Part shown: positions 24,634 to 32,855 of the stretch, one piece after another | Layout of the letters: every line of letters starts with the position of its first letter | Numbering within the stretch: the first letter of the stretch is position 1 | From: PWXP01 sp964487655 | GTDB lineage: Bacteria > Planctomycetota > Planctomycetia > Pirellulales > Thermoguttaceae | NCBI GenBank assembly: GCA_964487655.1 | Contig: CAZASB010000013.1 | Location: 1-33,202 of the forward strand | DNA: 33,202 nt | Direction of reading: 5' to 3' | Notes under the pieces: model-generated | Told to the model about the DNA's origin: nothing | The model's database searches: none | Seen by the model: the letters and a program-made list of their open reading frames with translations, nothing else | Made by a program: the position numbers and the translations under genes

Positions 24634-27603
24634 ATGCTCTCTCCGATGCGAACGGCACAAGCCATTTTCGTCACGACCTTTTTCGCGGCAAGCCATCTTC
24701 TGGCACTGGCCGGGGCGGCGGAAGAACCTATTCCCCGCTCGGAACATCCGCGGCCCGACCTGCGACGCGACCATTGGCAAAACCTGAACGGTCCGTGGCG
24801 GTTCTGCTTCGATCCAGACGACCGGGGACTCGGCGAGCAATGGCCATTGGGCACCGGTCCCTTCGACCGGACCATCGTTGTGCCGTTTCCTTGGCAGAGC
24901 AAGCTGTCGGGCATTAATGACAACTCGGGGGGGCCGATCGGTTGGTATCGCCGTACGGTACGGGCGCCCGACTCGTGGCGAGGCCTGCGAGTGTGGCTAT
25001 GCTTTGGAGCAGTCCACCGCGAGACGCGTGTATGGATCGACGGCCAAGCGATAGGGCGGCACGAGGATGGAGACGCGCCGTTTGCATTCGATGTTACGGA
25101 CCACGCTCCGCCGGGGAAAGAGGTCTGCATCGACGTGCGTGTATCGGACGCCTCGAACTCAGAACCACTCACGAGTGGGCAAGACGCCCCAGAGGGCGCA
25201 TCTGGAATCTGGCAAACCGTGTGGCTCGAAGCTCGACCAGTGGTCTATGTTGATGGGCTGCGCCTGGTATCCACCCAGTCAAACGGCAGGTGGACCCTCG
25301 ATGTCGAGGTAGACCTAGCCGGCGCCGATGGTTCGGCCGAGGTGGCCTTGCGTTCGCCAGACCAAACGGTGGACGCGCAGAGCGTTCAGGCGATCCTGGC
25401 CAACGGCCACGGCACGGCACGCGCGTTGCTGAAGATCGCCCGTCCGCAAGCGTGGTCGCCTGAGCAGCCGCATCTGTACGACTTGGAAGTCTCGGCGAGC
25501 GGAGCGAATGGCCAGCGCGACGTCGTTCATTCGTACTTCGGGCTGCGCACCATTGCCCGCGGTAAGTACGCCACCCTTGCCCACGAGGCGATCCTGCTCA
25601 ACGGCGAACCACTGTTTCTGCGCGGCGCGATTGATCTTTCGCGGAACGTCGACGGTCTTACGACGGCCCCGAACGACCAGTTTTTGCAACACGACATGGA
25701 ACTGGCCCGGCGACTGGGTCTCAACTTGCTGAAGATTCGCGGGAAGGTCGGCGAGCCACGGCGCCTGTACTGGGCTGACAAGCTTGGCGTGCTACTTTGG
25801 CAGGAAATCCCCTCGGCCGATTGCAGTTCGGAGCTGTTGCGTGAAGCCTGGCGAGAGACGTTCCGATCGATCGTCCGACGCGACCGAAACCATCCGTCGC
25901 TGATCGGCTGGACCCTGTTTCACGAATCGCGTGGGATTGGCGGACAGGATTTCAAAGACGCTCCGGCCATGCAGAAGTGGGTCTACGATCGCGTCCGGGA
26001 AGTCAAGGATCAATTGGACCCGTCGCGCCTGGTCGAGGACAATGCGAGTCCGTACCTCGATCATATCAACACCGACGTGAACTCGTGGCTTTTCCACATT
26101 GACGACTACTGGGTGGCTCGCGAGCACATCGGACAGATTGTTTCGCGTACGCGGCCGGGCTCGCCATTGGGTTACGTACCGGGCTTTGTGCAAGGAACCG
26201 CTCCCCTACTGTGTGGCGAGTTTATCGCCGTTGGTCCCGAGGGAGGCGACGTGTCGTGGCCGCTACGATTTCTGCTGACGCAACTGCGACGGCATGCGCT
26301 CATCCAAGGGCACATCGTGGGCTCCTTTCACGACGTACCCTGGCGCCGCGACGGGTTGCTCCACTTCGACCGCTCCGCCAAGGAGTTTGGCTACGACTCC
26401 TTCGTTCCCAACATGACCCTCGCGGACCTTCACGGCGCCGACTTTATTGGGTTCGACGCGCCGCCGGTCATTGAAACGGCGCCGGGTGAGGAACTGACGC
26501 TGGCGCTGTTCACAAGCCACTACTCCGACCGCCTCGGACCGGCTAGGCTGCGTTGGCGCATCGTTGGGACGGATGACTACGGCCGCCCCATTGCCACCAA
26601 CACCCAAGCGCGCGAGATTCCATGGCAGCGCGGGTCGGTAACGTACCAAACACCGCTTCGGGTTCGCGTGCCCGAAGGGCCGACGTTCGTCGGCGCGATC
26701 CTTGCCGAGCTGTTCGACACCCAGGATCGCCGAGTTGCGGCGAATTACATAAACCTGATTGCCGACAAGGGTGTAGAAATGGATCTCGACGGGGCGCCGA
26801 ATCCGGCGTGTCCGACCCTCGCGCATGTGGAAGTCCTGGCACCCCGCCTCGTCGCCCTCCGTATTCCGCCGCGCGAGTTCGCATCGGTCCGAACCGAACC
26901 GCCGGACGCCAATACTCCAGACGCCGAGCAAGATCACTACGCGTTTGGCGCCTGGCAGGTTGAGTACCGCGTAGCACTACCCGGTTTTGTCCGCGAGGCC
27001 ATTCCGTCCCAGATGGTGCTCATGGCCGAACTGGCCACGCGCGCCGCCGACGGTCGAGGGCCCGGTTCTCCCGAAACATCGGACGACCCATCCGGCACAC
27101 ACCCAGGTGCAATCCACGTAACCATTTGGGACCATGAGCTATGGGCGGCCTCGCTACCCGACAACCCGGCCGACTCGCGCGGCGTCCTCTCCCATCATGC
27201 GAGGTTCCGCGACGGCGCGTATGGCGATCTGCTGCGCCGAAGGATCGATCTGACAAACGTCCCGCAACTGCGCGAAGCCATCTACCAGCAGGAATGGTTT
27301 CCACTGGTGTTCCACACCGATGGCCCTCACTCGCAGGTTTCGATCTTCGGCCGCAAACTGGGGCGATACGTCATCGACCCCACGCTCATCATTCAAACGG
27401 CCAAGCAAGTGGAACGACCGGTCGGATTTATCTCCCACGAACCGGTCACCGTCGAGCAGCTTCTGGAACAGCCAAGGGCGACGGAAGCCGCGCCAGACGG
27501 CGAGTACGACCAGACACACCCGGTCCCAATAGTTCAGGAAGCGTCGGAGGTTTCGGCCGCGGTTTCAGTCGGGATTTCGGCCGGGATTTCGGTCGGCGAT
27601 TGA
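24634..27603 (+). CDS. Secreted glycoside hydrolase family 2-like protein
   Basis: A 989-aa exported protein with a signal peptide ending ALAGAAEEP (about residue 29). The GH2 order is seen: a sugar-binding jelly roll from WQNLNGPWRFCFD with PFPWQSKLSG, an immunoglobulin-like domain (about 205-310), then a TIM barrel. NHPSLIGWTLFHES corresponds to the acid/base region, with His430-Glu431 where most members have Asn-Glu. LLCGEFIAVG (Glu529) is a candidate nucleophile. The Asn to His change next to the acid/base is atypical, so activity is uncertain. The last about 20 residues (Val/Ser/Ala/Gly repeats) are the antisense of the rplQ tail. Substrate is unknown. Confidence 0.82.
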   Translation: MLSPMRTAQAIFVTTFFAASHLLALAGAAEEPIPRSEHPRPDLRRDHWQNLNGPWRFCFDPDDRGLGEQWPLGTGPFDRTIVVPFPWQSKLSGINDNSGGPIGWYRRTVRAPDSWRGLRVWLCFGAVHRETRVWIDGQAIGRHEDGDAPFAFDVTDHAPPGKEVCIDVRVSDASNSEPLTSGQDAPEGASGIWQTVWLEARPVVYVDGLRLVSTQSNGRWTLDVEVDLAGADGSAEVALRSPDQTVDAQSVQAILANGHGTARALLKIARPQAWSPEQPHLYDLEVSASGANGQRDVVHSYFGLRTIARGKYATLAHEAILLNGEPLFLRGAIDLSRNVDGLTTAPNDQFLQHDMELARRLGLNLLKIRGKVGEPRRLYWADKLGVLLWQEIPSADCSSELLREAWRETFRSIVRRDRNHPSLIGWTLFHESRGIGGQDFKDAPAMQKWVYDRVREVKDQLDPSRLVEDNASPYLDHINTDVNSWLFHIDDYWVAREHIGQIVSRTRPGSPLGYVPGFVQGTAPLLCGEFIAVGPEGGDVSWPLRFLLTQLRRHALIQGHIVGSFHDVPWRRDGLLHFDRSAKEFGYDSFVPNMTLADLHGADFIGFDAPPVIETAPGEELTLALFTSHYSDRLGPARLRWRIVGTDDYGRPIATNTQAREIPWQRGSVTYQTPLRVRVPEGPTFVGAILAELFDTQDRRVAANYINLIADKGVEMDLDGAPNPACPTLAHVEVLAPRLVALRIPPREFASVRTEPPDANTPDAEQDHYAFGAWQVEYRVALPGFVREAIPSQMVLMAELATRAADGRGPGSPETSDDPSGTHPGAIHVTIWDHELWAASLPDNPADSRGVLSHHARFRDGAYGDLLRRRIDLTNVPQLREAIYQQEWFPLVFHTDGPHSQVSIFGRKLGRYVIDPTLIIQTAKQVERPVGFISHEPVTVEQLLEQPRATEAAPDGEYDQTHPVPIVQEASEVSAAVSVGISAGISVGD

Positions 27604-28178
27604 GATTGATCCGCGTCGAATTCGAACGCTGGTCGAGTCGACTTACGTCGCTGACGATCATTCTGACCGACGAATTCGAGGATCGCTCGCGTGCCCGCAT
27701 CGCCCAACCTAGGCTTGGCCAACCGGAGGATACGCGTGTAGCCGCCGCTGCGTTCGATGAAACGAGGGGCCACCTCGTCGAACAGGATGGACACAGCCGC
27801 CTTGTCGCCCAGCAGGCGGATCAAGCGACGGCGCGCGGCAACAACTGGCGCCATGACCTGATTCCATTCGCGCCACTGCTCGCTTTGACGCCACGTCCGC
27901 CACTTCTCGCTTTGGCGTTCGGCGCCGGACTCGAGCTGTTTGGCGGCTTCCTGGTGGGGGATTGCGCGGCATGCAATGGTCACGCACTTCTCGACCAGGG
28001 GCCGAACTTCCTTGGCCTTGGTCAGCGTGGTGATGATTCGGCCCTTGACCTTCGGCGCATTGGGTTCCCCTTCGGCGTCGCGTTCGGTCAGGATGAGCGC
28101 GCTGGCCAAGTTGCGGAGCAGTGCTCGCTGATGGTTCGGATTCCGGCCGAGTTTCCGGCCTCGTTTGCGGTGTCGCAT
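27534..28178 (-). CDS. rplQ: 50S ribosomal protein L17, extended form
   Basis: Large-subunit protein near the exit tunnel. The N-terminus MRHRKRGRKLGRNPNHQRAL is diagnostic, and SGGYTRILRLAKPRLGDAG is the conserved C-terminal core. At 214 aa it is far longer than E. coli L17 (127 aa): a Trp/Glu/Arg-rich insertion (about residues 80-105) separates the two conserved halves, and a Thr/Glu/Pro tail (about 185-214) follows the core. It ends the alpha operon 49 bp after rpoA. Its 3' end overlaps the convergent GH2 gene by 70 bp. Confidence 0.93.
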   Translation of the reverse strand: MRHRKRGRKLGRNPNHQRALLRNLASALILTERDAEGEPNAPKVKGRIITTLTKAKEVRPLVEKCVTIACRAIPHQEAAKQLESGAERQSEKWRTWRQSEQWREWNQVMAPVVAARRRLIRLLGDKAAVSILFDEVAPRFIERSGGYTRILRLAKPRLGDAGTRAILEFVGQNDRQRRKSTRPAFEFDADQSQSPTEIPAEIPTETAAETSDAS

Positions 28179-28227
28179 GGCTGTATTTCGATAGTGGAAG
28201 GCAAGTGCGGCCCGTAGGGGTCGCGTA

Positions 28228-29226
28228 CTAAAGCGGTGTTACCGACACGGCGGGCAGGCGCATTCCCAGCCGGAGGCCGACATCGGCCAGTTTCTCGCGC
28301 ACCTCGCTCAACGTCGTTTCGCCAAAGTTTCGTAGTTCTAGCAGTTCGTCCTCGTTGCGCGTCACTAGATCGCGGACGGAGCGGATATTCTCCGATTCGA
28401 GACAGTTCGCCGCGCGAACTGAAAGGTCCAGTTCCGCGAGACTCATGGCCATCTTCGCCTCGACGGCCAGCTCGAGCCCGGCCGCGCCGGCCCCCCGAGC
28501 TTCGCTGTGGATCATCGGTCCGAGTTCGCTGTACTGCACGAACGGGTTCAAGTGCTTGCGGAGAATCTTGGCGGACTCGACCAGCGCCATTTCGGGCAAG
28601 ATCGACCCGTCGGTCCATATCTCCATCGAAAGCTTGTCGTAGTTTGTCTTCTGCCCCACGCGCGTCTCTTCCACGTCGTAGCGCACCCGGTTAACGGGAC
28701 TAAACGCCGCGTCAACGGGAATGATACCAATCTCTTGTGCCTGGGGCGTGTGCTCGCTCGCGGGTACGTAACCCCGCCCGTTCTCCACGACCATTTCCAA
28801 CATGAAAGGAACATTGTCGGTTAGGGTGGCGATGATATGATCCTTGTTGATCACTTCAACCTGGTCGTCAGTGATGACGTCGGCCCCCTTGATGACGCCG
28901 CTTTCGTGGCGATCGATGCGTATCACGCGAGTCTGCTGGCCGTGATTCTTCACGATCAGCGACTTGACGTTCAATACGATATCGGTGACATCCTCAATCA
29001 CCCCGGGAATAGTGGTGAACTCGTGCTGCGCGCCATGCAGCTTCAACTGGGTCACGGCGGAGCCTTCGAGGCTGCTCAGGAGGACGCGGCGAAGACTATT
29101 ACCAATGGTGACGCCAAACCCCCGCTCAAACGGCTCGACGGTGAACTTTCCGTGGGTGGTCGTCAGGGATTCGCGTTCGACAATGACTTGGCTAGGCAGT
29201 TCAAGACCGCGCCATCGAATACGCAT
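28228..29226 (-). CDS. rpoA: DNA-directed RNA polymerase subunit alpha
   Basis: Core RNA polymerase subunit (332 aa, normal length). The N-terminal dimerisation domain shows PFERGFGVTIGNSLRRVLLS and TTIPGVIEDVTDIVLN. The C-terminal domain (about 255-320) shows LDLSVRAANCLESENIRSV, then RNFGETTLSEVREKL, the UP-element/activator-binding fold. It lies between rpsD and rplQ in the usual order. The N run begins 63 bp upstream of its start codon; the gene itself is complete. Confidence 0.97.
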   Translation of the reverse strand: MRIRWRGLELPSQVIVERESLTTTHGKFTVEPFERGFGVTIGNSLRRVLLSSLEGSAVTQLKLHGAQHEFTTIPGVIEDVTDIVLNVKSLIVKNHGQQTRVIRIDRHESGVIKGADVITDDQVEVINKDHIIATLTDNVPFMLEMVVENGRGYVPASEHTPQAQEIGIIPVDAAFSPVNRVRYDVEETRVGQKTNYDKLSMEIWTDGSILPEMALVESAKILRKHLNPFVQYSELGPMIHSEARGAGAAGLELAVEAKMAMSLAELDLSVRAANCLESENIRSVRDLVTRNEDELLELRNFGETTLSEVREKLADVGLRLGMRLPAVSVTPL

Positions 29227-29252
29227 GGGAGCCCTCCGGTCGGGAAATATAC

Positions 29253-29426
29253 GGCGTTAATGGATGGAAAAAGGGCCAGATGCCCGCTANNNNNNNNNNN
29301 NNNNNNNNNNNNNNNNNNNNNNNNNNNNNNNNNNNNNNNNNNNNNNNNNNNNNNNNNNNNNNNNNNNNNNNNNNNNNNNNNNNNNNNNNGGCGTTAATGG
29401 ATGGAAAAAGGGCCAGATGCCCGCTA
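29253..29426. other. Scaffold gap (100 N) flanked by identical 37-bp sequences
   Basis: Bases 29290-29389 are N. The 37 bases before (29253-29289) and after (29390-29426) are identical, and the right copy ends with the stop codon of rpsD. The simplest reading is two contigs whose ends overlap but were joined with a fixed-size placeholder, so true sequence is probably continuous and the rpoA-rpsD spacing is overstated. Confidence 0.85.
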
Positions 29427-30050
29427 CTTGGAGCAAAGCTCGACAATCAGTTGGGTTTGCACGGGGACCGACACATCGTCGACTTCGGGCAAACGGACGA
29501 CATGCCCCTCGGGCGAGTCTCCCGCCACCAGGGAGAGAAACTCCGGAAGCTCGTGCCCCGGCTCGGCCAAGTTACTTTGCACCTGCTGAAGGCTCTTTGG
29601 ACGGTTCTTGATGCGAATCACGTCACCGGCACGGGTCAAGTAACTCGGAATGTCAAGCCGCCGGTCGTTCACCGTGACGTGGCCATGACAGATCATCTGC
29701 CGCGACTGGGCCCTCGACAAGCCGAACCCGAGCCGACACACGATATTATCCAATCGCCGCTCGAGGAGGCTCATCAGAACCTCGCCGGTATCGCCGGGCG
29801 AACGCTTCGCCATTTGGAAATACTTGCGGAACTGCCGCTCTAGCACTCCATAATAGTTCTTCACCTTCTGCTTCTCGCGAAGGTGAATTGCATAGTCGGT
29901 CGGCTTGCCTCGGCGGCCCGACTGCATGCCGGGAGGCGACTCTCGCCGTTCAAACGCGCACTTGGGCGTATCACAACGGCTGCCCTTCAAAAACAACTTC
30001 AAGCCTTCGCGGCGGCACATTCGGCAAACAGGTCCGGTTTTACGAGCCAT
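29424..30050 (-). CDS. rpsD: 30S ribosomal protein S4
   Basis: 16S rRNA-binding assembly protein (208 aa). The N-terminus CRMCRREG with two further cysteines (CDTPKCAFE) is the zinc-binding C+ form of S4. The S4 RNA-binding domain is LLERRLDNIVCRLGFGLSRA to VNDRRLDIPSYLTRAGDVI. It lies between rpsK (18 bp upstream) and rpoA. Its stop codon falls at the very edge of the 37-bp sequence repeated across the scaffold gap, but the reading frame is not affected. Confidence 0.96.
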   Translation of the reverse strand: MARKTGPVCRMCRREGLKLFLKGSRCDTPKCAFERRESPPGMQSGRRGKPTDYAIHLREKQKVKNYYGVLERQFRKYFQMAKRSPGDTGEVLMSLLERRLDNIVCRLGFGLSRAQSRQMICHGHVTVNDRRLDIPSYLTRAGDVIRIKNRPKSLQQVQSNLAEPGHELPEFLSLVAGDSPEGHVVRLPEVDDVSVPVQTQLIVELCSK

Positions 30051-30068
30051 AGTCTGATGTTCTCCCGA

Positions 30069-30452
30069 TTACACGCGGCGGCGTTTCTTGGGCCGGCAAC
30101 CGTTGTGCGGCAGCGGAGTGACGTCCTCGATGGACTTGATTTTCAAACCGGCCGCTTGCAACGCGGTAATCGCGCTTTCTCGGCCGCTACCGGGACCTTT
30201 CACCTTCACGTCGACTTCCTTCATGCCAAACTTCACGGCCTTCTCCGCCACCTGCTGCGCGGCCAACTGGCCGGCAAACGGGGTGCTCTTTCGACTTCCC
30301 TTGAACCCGCTCGTTCCGGCAGTGGACCAGCACAAGGCAGCCCCCTTCGTGTCGGTGATGGTAATCAAGGTGTTGTTGAACGTTGCCTTCACGTGGGCAA
30401 CCCCCACGGCCACGCTCCGGCGCGTTTTTCTGCGTTTCGTCTGCTTCGCCAC
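30069..30452 (-). CDS. rpsK: 30S ribosomal protein S11
   Basis: Platform protein of the small subunit (127 aa, normal length). Typical motifs are AHVKATFNNTLITITD, GFKGSRKSTPFAGQLAAQQV, VKGPGSGRESAI and the basic C-terminus NGCRPKKRRRV. It lies between rpsM and rpsD in the canonical alpha-operon order, with an 85-bp gap after rpsM. Confidence 0.97.
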   Translation of the reverse strand: MAKQTKRRKTRRSVAVGVAHVKATFNNTLITITDTKGAALCWSTAGTSGFKGSRKSTPFAGQLAAQQVAEKAVKFGMKEVDVKVKGPGSGRESAITALQAAGLKIKSIEDVTPLPHNGCRPKKRRRV

Positions 30453-30537
30453 GAACGGTTCACTCCTTAATATGAATCTTTATGCCACCCTGCCGGCTGC
30501 GGAAGCAGCACGGCCTTCCCGGAACCCGAAGGCCCGG

Positions 30538-30921
30538 CTACCGCATGTCTTTCACGCCCTTCTTGCCCGCCACGGTCTTCTTCGGTCCCTTGCGAGTGCG
30601 CGCGTTCGTTCGCGTACGCTGCCCGCGCACCGGAAGCCCTCGCCGATGTCGTAAACCCCGGTAACAACTGATGTCGCGCAAACGAGCGATGTTCTGCGTC
30701 ACTTGCCGACGCAACTGGCCCTCCACCGTATAGTCCTTGTCAAGCAAGGCCGCAAGACGGGCCAGCTCGTCTTCCTTCAGTTCGCGCGCCCGAACTTGCG
30801 GGTTGATTCCCGCCTTGAAACATAGATCCCGAGCAGTCCGTGGACCGACCCCATGCAGGTACGTGAGCGAAACCCAAGTCGGACGATCATTCGGAATGTC
30901 GACACCCAAAAGACGCGGCAT
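30538..30921 (-). CDS. rpsM: 30S ribosomal protein S13
   Basis: Head protein of the small subunit contacting tRNA and S19 (127 aa). It begins MPRLLGVDIPNDRPTWVSLT and shows the family's YLHGVGPRTARDLC helix-hairpin-helix. The C-terminal basic segment is YRGLRHRRGLPVRGQRTRTN followed by an ARTRKGPKKTVAGKK tail. Follows rpmJ by 40 bp, as in most bacteria. Confidence 0.97.
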   Translation of the reverse strand: MPRLLGVDIPNDRPTWVSLTYLHGVGPRTARDLCFKAGINPQVRARELKEDELARLAALLDKDYTVEGQLRRQVTQNIARLRDISCYRGLRHRRGLPVRGQRTRTNARTRKGPKKTVAGKKGVKDMR

Positions 30922-30961
30922 ACTCCAGTTCTCCTATCTAGTTCACTCCAGGCCGTGATAT

Positions 30962-31075
30962 TCAGCCTTGACGTTGCTTGTGACGAGGATTAGTGCATAC
31001 AACAAACACCACGCCACGACGGCGCACGATCTTGCAATTCTCACATATACGTTTTACGCTCGCTTGGACTTTCAT
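30962..31075 (-). CDS. rpmJ: 50S ribosomal protein L36
   Basis: A 37-aa protein translated from ATG 31075 as MKVQASVKRICENCKIVRRR, then GVVFVVCTNPRHKQRQG. The zinc ligands of C+ L36 are present: Cys11, Cys14, Cys27 and His32. Family length and sequence are canonical. It sits upstream of rpsM; infA, which usually precedes it, is not found in the 234 bp before it. Confidence 0.95.
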   Translation of the reverse strand: MKVQASVKRICENCKIVRRRGVVFVVCTNPRHKQRQG

Positions 31076-31122
31076 CGCACACCCACCCTGTTCTTTCGAG
31101 GCATTCAAGTGCAAAGCACTCC

Positions 31123-31152
31123 AGTATAAACTTTATCCCAGTCTCTCCACAA
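31123..31152 (-). promoter_or_regulatory. Candidate internal promoter for rpmJ-rpsM-rpsK-rpsD-rpoA-rplQ
   Basis: On the minus strand TTGTGG (31152-31147) and TATACT (31128-31123) are 18 bp apart, in the 234-bp gap between map and rpmJ, giving a leader of about 40 nt before rpmJ. Confidence 0.4.
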
Positions 31153-31309
31153 GCCCCCCATCGCGGAAATTTCCCAACTCACTACACTACGGATCATAAC
31201 GACATAACCTGAATGGACTACTTCTCGTCACCCGGTTGCCCATGGTACAACTGCGGATCGCTCTGTTCTTCGCGATTGCTACTCTTCGCTATTGCCGTGT
31301 CTCGCCCTC

Positions 31310-32110
31310 TTATCGCCATGTCTCGCCCTGAGGGCCCGCGGTCAATATGACCGGTCCCTCGGCCGTCATGGCCACCGTATGCTCATAATGGGCGCTAGGT
31401 TTCCCGTCCCGAGTAACTTGCGTCCATTGATCGGCCAGTTGCCGCACCATCTTCCGGCCCAGGTTGACCATCGGCTCAATAGCGATGACCAAACCCGGCA
31501 CAAGCCGGAAATCAGCCGTCCGGCGAATTCGCCTTCCGGCATAATTAGGAACCTGCGGATCCTCGTGCATGTCTCGACCAATGCCGTGCCCAACAAAGGC
31601 TTCGACCACCGAGTACCCGTGGCGCGCCACAAACCGCTCCATCTGAACTGCCACTTCGCTCCACCACCGGCATCGTCCCATCTCAGCGATGGCCAAATGG
31701 AGCACGTCGCACGTCACATCCAGCAGGCACCGGACCTCCGGACAAACCGTTCCGCAAGGATAGGTCGACGCCGCATCACCGCACCAGCCGTCCAGCTTGC
31801 ATCCGGTGTCGACGCTGACAATATCACCCTCCACCAACTTCCGTGGTCCCGGAATCCCATGGACCACCTCCTCGTTCACCGAAATGCAGGTTACCGCGGG
31901 AAAAGGCGGCGCTTTCCTGTTGGAATTCGGTACATTCTTGAACAACGGTTCCGCACCCTGCTCAAAAAAGAATCTTTCAACGGCTTGATCGATCTCCGCA
32001 GTGGTCACGCCCGGACGCACCATGGCGCTGGCAATCTGGTGGGCTTCCCACACTAGGAGGCCCGCTTTCCGCATCAGTCCAATTTCTCGCGATGACCGAA
32101 GAATCTCCAA
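31310..32110 (-). CDS. map: Methionine aminopeptidase type I
   Basis: Removes the initiator methionine from new proteins. Metal ligands are in SVDTGCKLDGWCGDAAS (two Asp), GHGIGRDMHEDP (His), VIAIEPM (Glu) and HYEHTVAM (Glu), so the active site is complete. I chose TTG 32110 because AGGAG lies eight bases upstream and it gives MEILRSSREIGLMRKAG, the usual family N-terminus; the first in-frame ATG at 32131 would add seven residues and would leave the Shine-Dalgarno inside the gene. Neighbours adk and rpmJ are as expected. The 3' end and following DNA contain a tandem GGCGAGACA repeat. Confidence 0.93.
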   Translation of the reverse strand: MEILRSSREIGLMRKAGLLVWEAHQIASAMVRPGVTTAEIDQAVERFFFEQGAEPLFKNVPNSNRKAPPFPAVTCISVNEEVVHGIPGPRKLVEGDIVSVDTGCKLDGWCGDAASTYPCGTVCPEVRCLLDVTCDVLHLAIAEMGRCRWWSEVAVQMERFVARHGYSVVEAFVGHGIGRDMHEDPQVPNYAGRRIRRTADFRLVPGLVIAIEPMVNLGRKMVRQLADQWTQVTRDGKPSAHYEHTVAMTAEGPVILTAGPQGETWR

Positions 32111-32249
32111 AACCCAGGCTCCTCGCAACACAGCCCTTCAACGGGTTGCATGCAGTAAACTCTCTCCATAATTGTCCAAAGACTAAACCCAAATCAACAC
32201 ATGCCCAACAGGCTCCTCCGAAGCGCGCCGCCTTCAACCGTACCCGAAA

Positions 32250-32810
32250 TCAGCTCGCACGCGGATCCAGCACGGTCTCCACCCGCCGAAAAATCTCTTC
32301 AATCGTCCCCAATCCATCCACGCTCACCAGAATCCCCTGCTTGCGGTAATAGTCCAGAAGCGGCGCTGTCTGCTCGCGGTAGGCCACCAGTCGCTGGCGG
32401 ATCACCTCGGGCTTGTCGTCGGCCCGACCTCGCCCGGCAAGACGTTCGAATAACTCACCTTCCGGCACATTCAGTTCGAGGACCACGTCCAGCCGAGTCC
32501 CCTTCTTCTCGAGCATGACATCCAACGCTTCCGCCTGGGCGATGGTTCGCGGAAACCCGTCCAGCAGGTACCCCTTCTGGCAGTCCGGCTGCTCCAGTCG
32601 CTCACTGATGATGTCCACGATAATCGCATCAGGTACCAGCTTTCCCGCCGACATGGATTTCTCGGCCTCCACGCCAACGGCCGTCTTGGCATCGCGTGCC
32701 GCTCGCAGCATATCGCCGGTCGAGAGGTGTGCCAAGCCATACTTGACGACGATGCGCTCGGCCTGGGTTCCTTTTCCGGCGCCGGGAGGACCGATGAATA
32801 CCATTTGCAT
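32250..32810 (-). CDS. adk: Adenylate kinase, short-LID form
   Basis: Interconverts AMP, ADP and ATP. The P-loop is FIGPPGAGKGTQAERI (GPPGAGKGT at about 7-15). HLSTGDMLRAA and GYLLDGFPRTIAQAEAL are the AMP-binding motifs, and AGRGRADDKPEVIRQRL replaces the long LID, so this is the short variant (186 aa). ATG 32810 is preferred to an upstream in-frame ATG at 32843 because GGGGGAG lies about eight bases upstream. Preceded by secY (45 bp) and followed by map. Confidence 0.95.
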   Translation of the reverse strand: MQMVFIGPPGAGKGTQAERIVVKYGLAHLSTGDMLRAARDAKTAVGVEAEKSMSAGKLVPDAIIVDIISERLEQPDCQKGYLLDGFPRTIAQAEALDVMLEKKGTRLDVVLELNVPEGELFERLAGRGRADDKPEVIRQRLVAYREQTAPLLDYYRKQGILVSVDGLGTIEEIFRRVETVLDPRAS

Positions 32811-32855
32811 AATGAATCTCCCCCAGTGAAACGCACGGCCCAATGAGCGCCGCCA

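Noticed and set aside
31217..31319. 33-codon minus-strand frame overlapping the map stop as a possible infA
   Set aside because: Sequence does not resemble IF-1 and is built from the GGCGAGACA tandem repeat.
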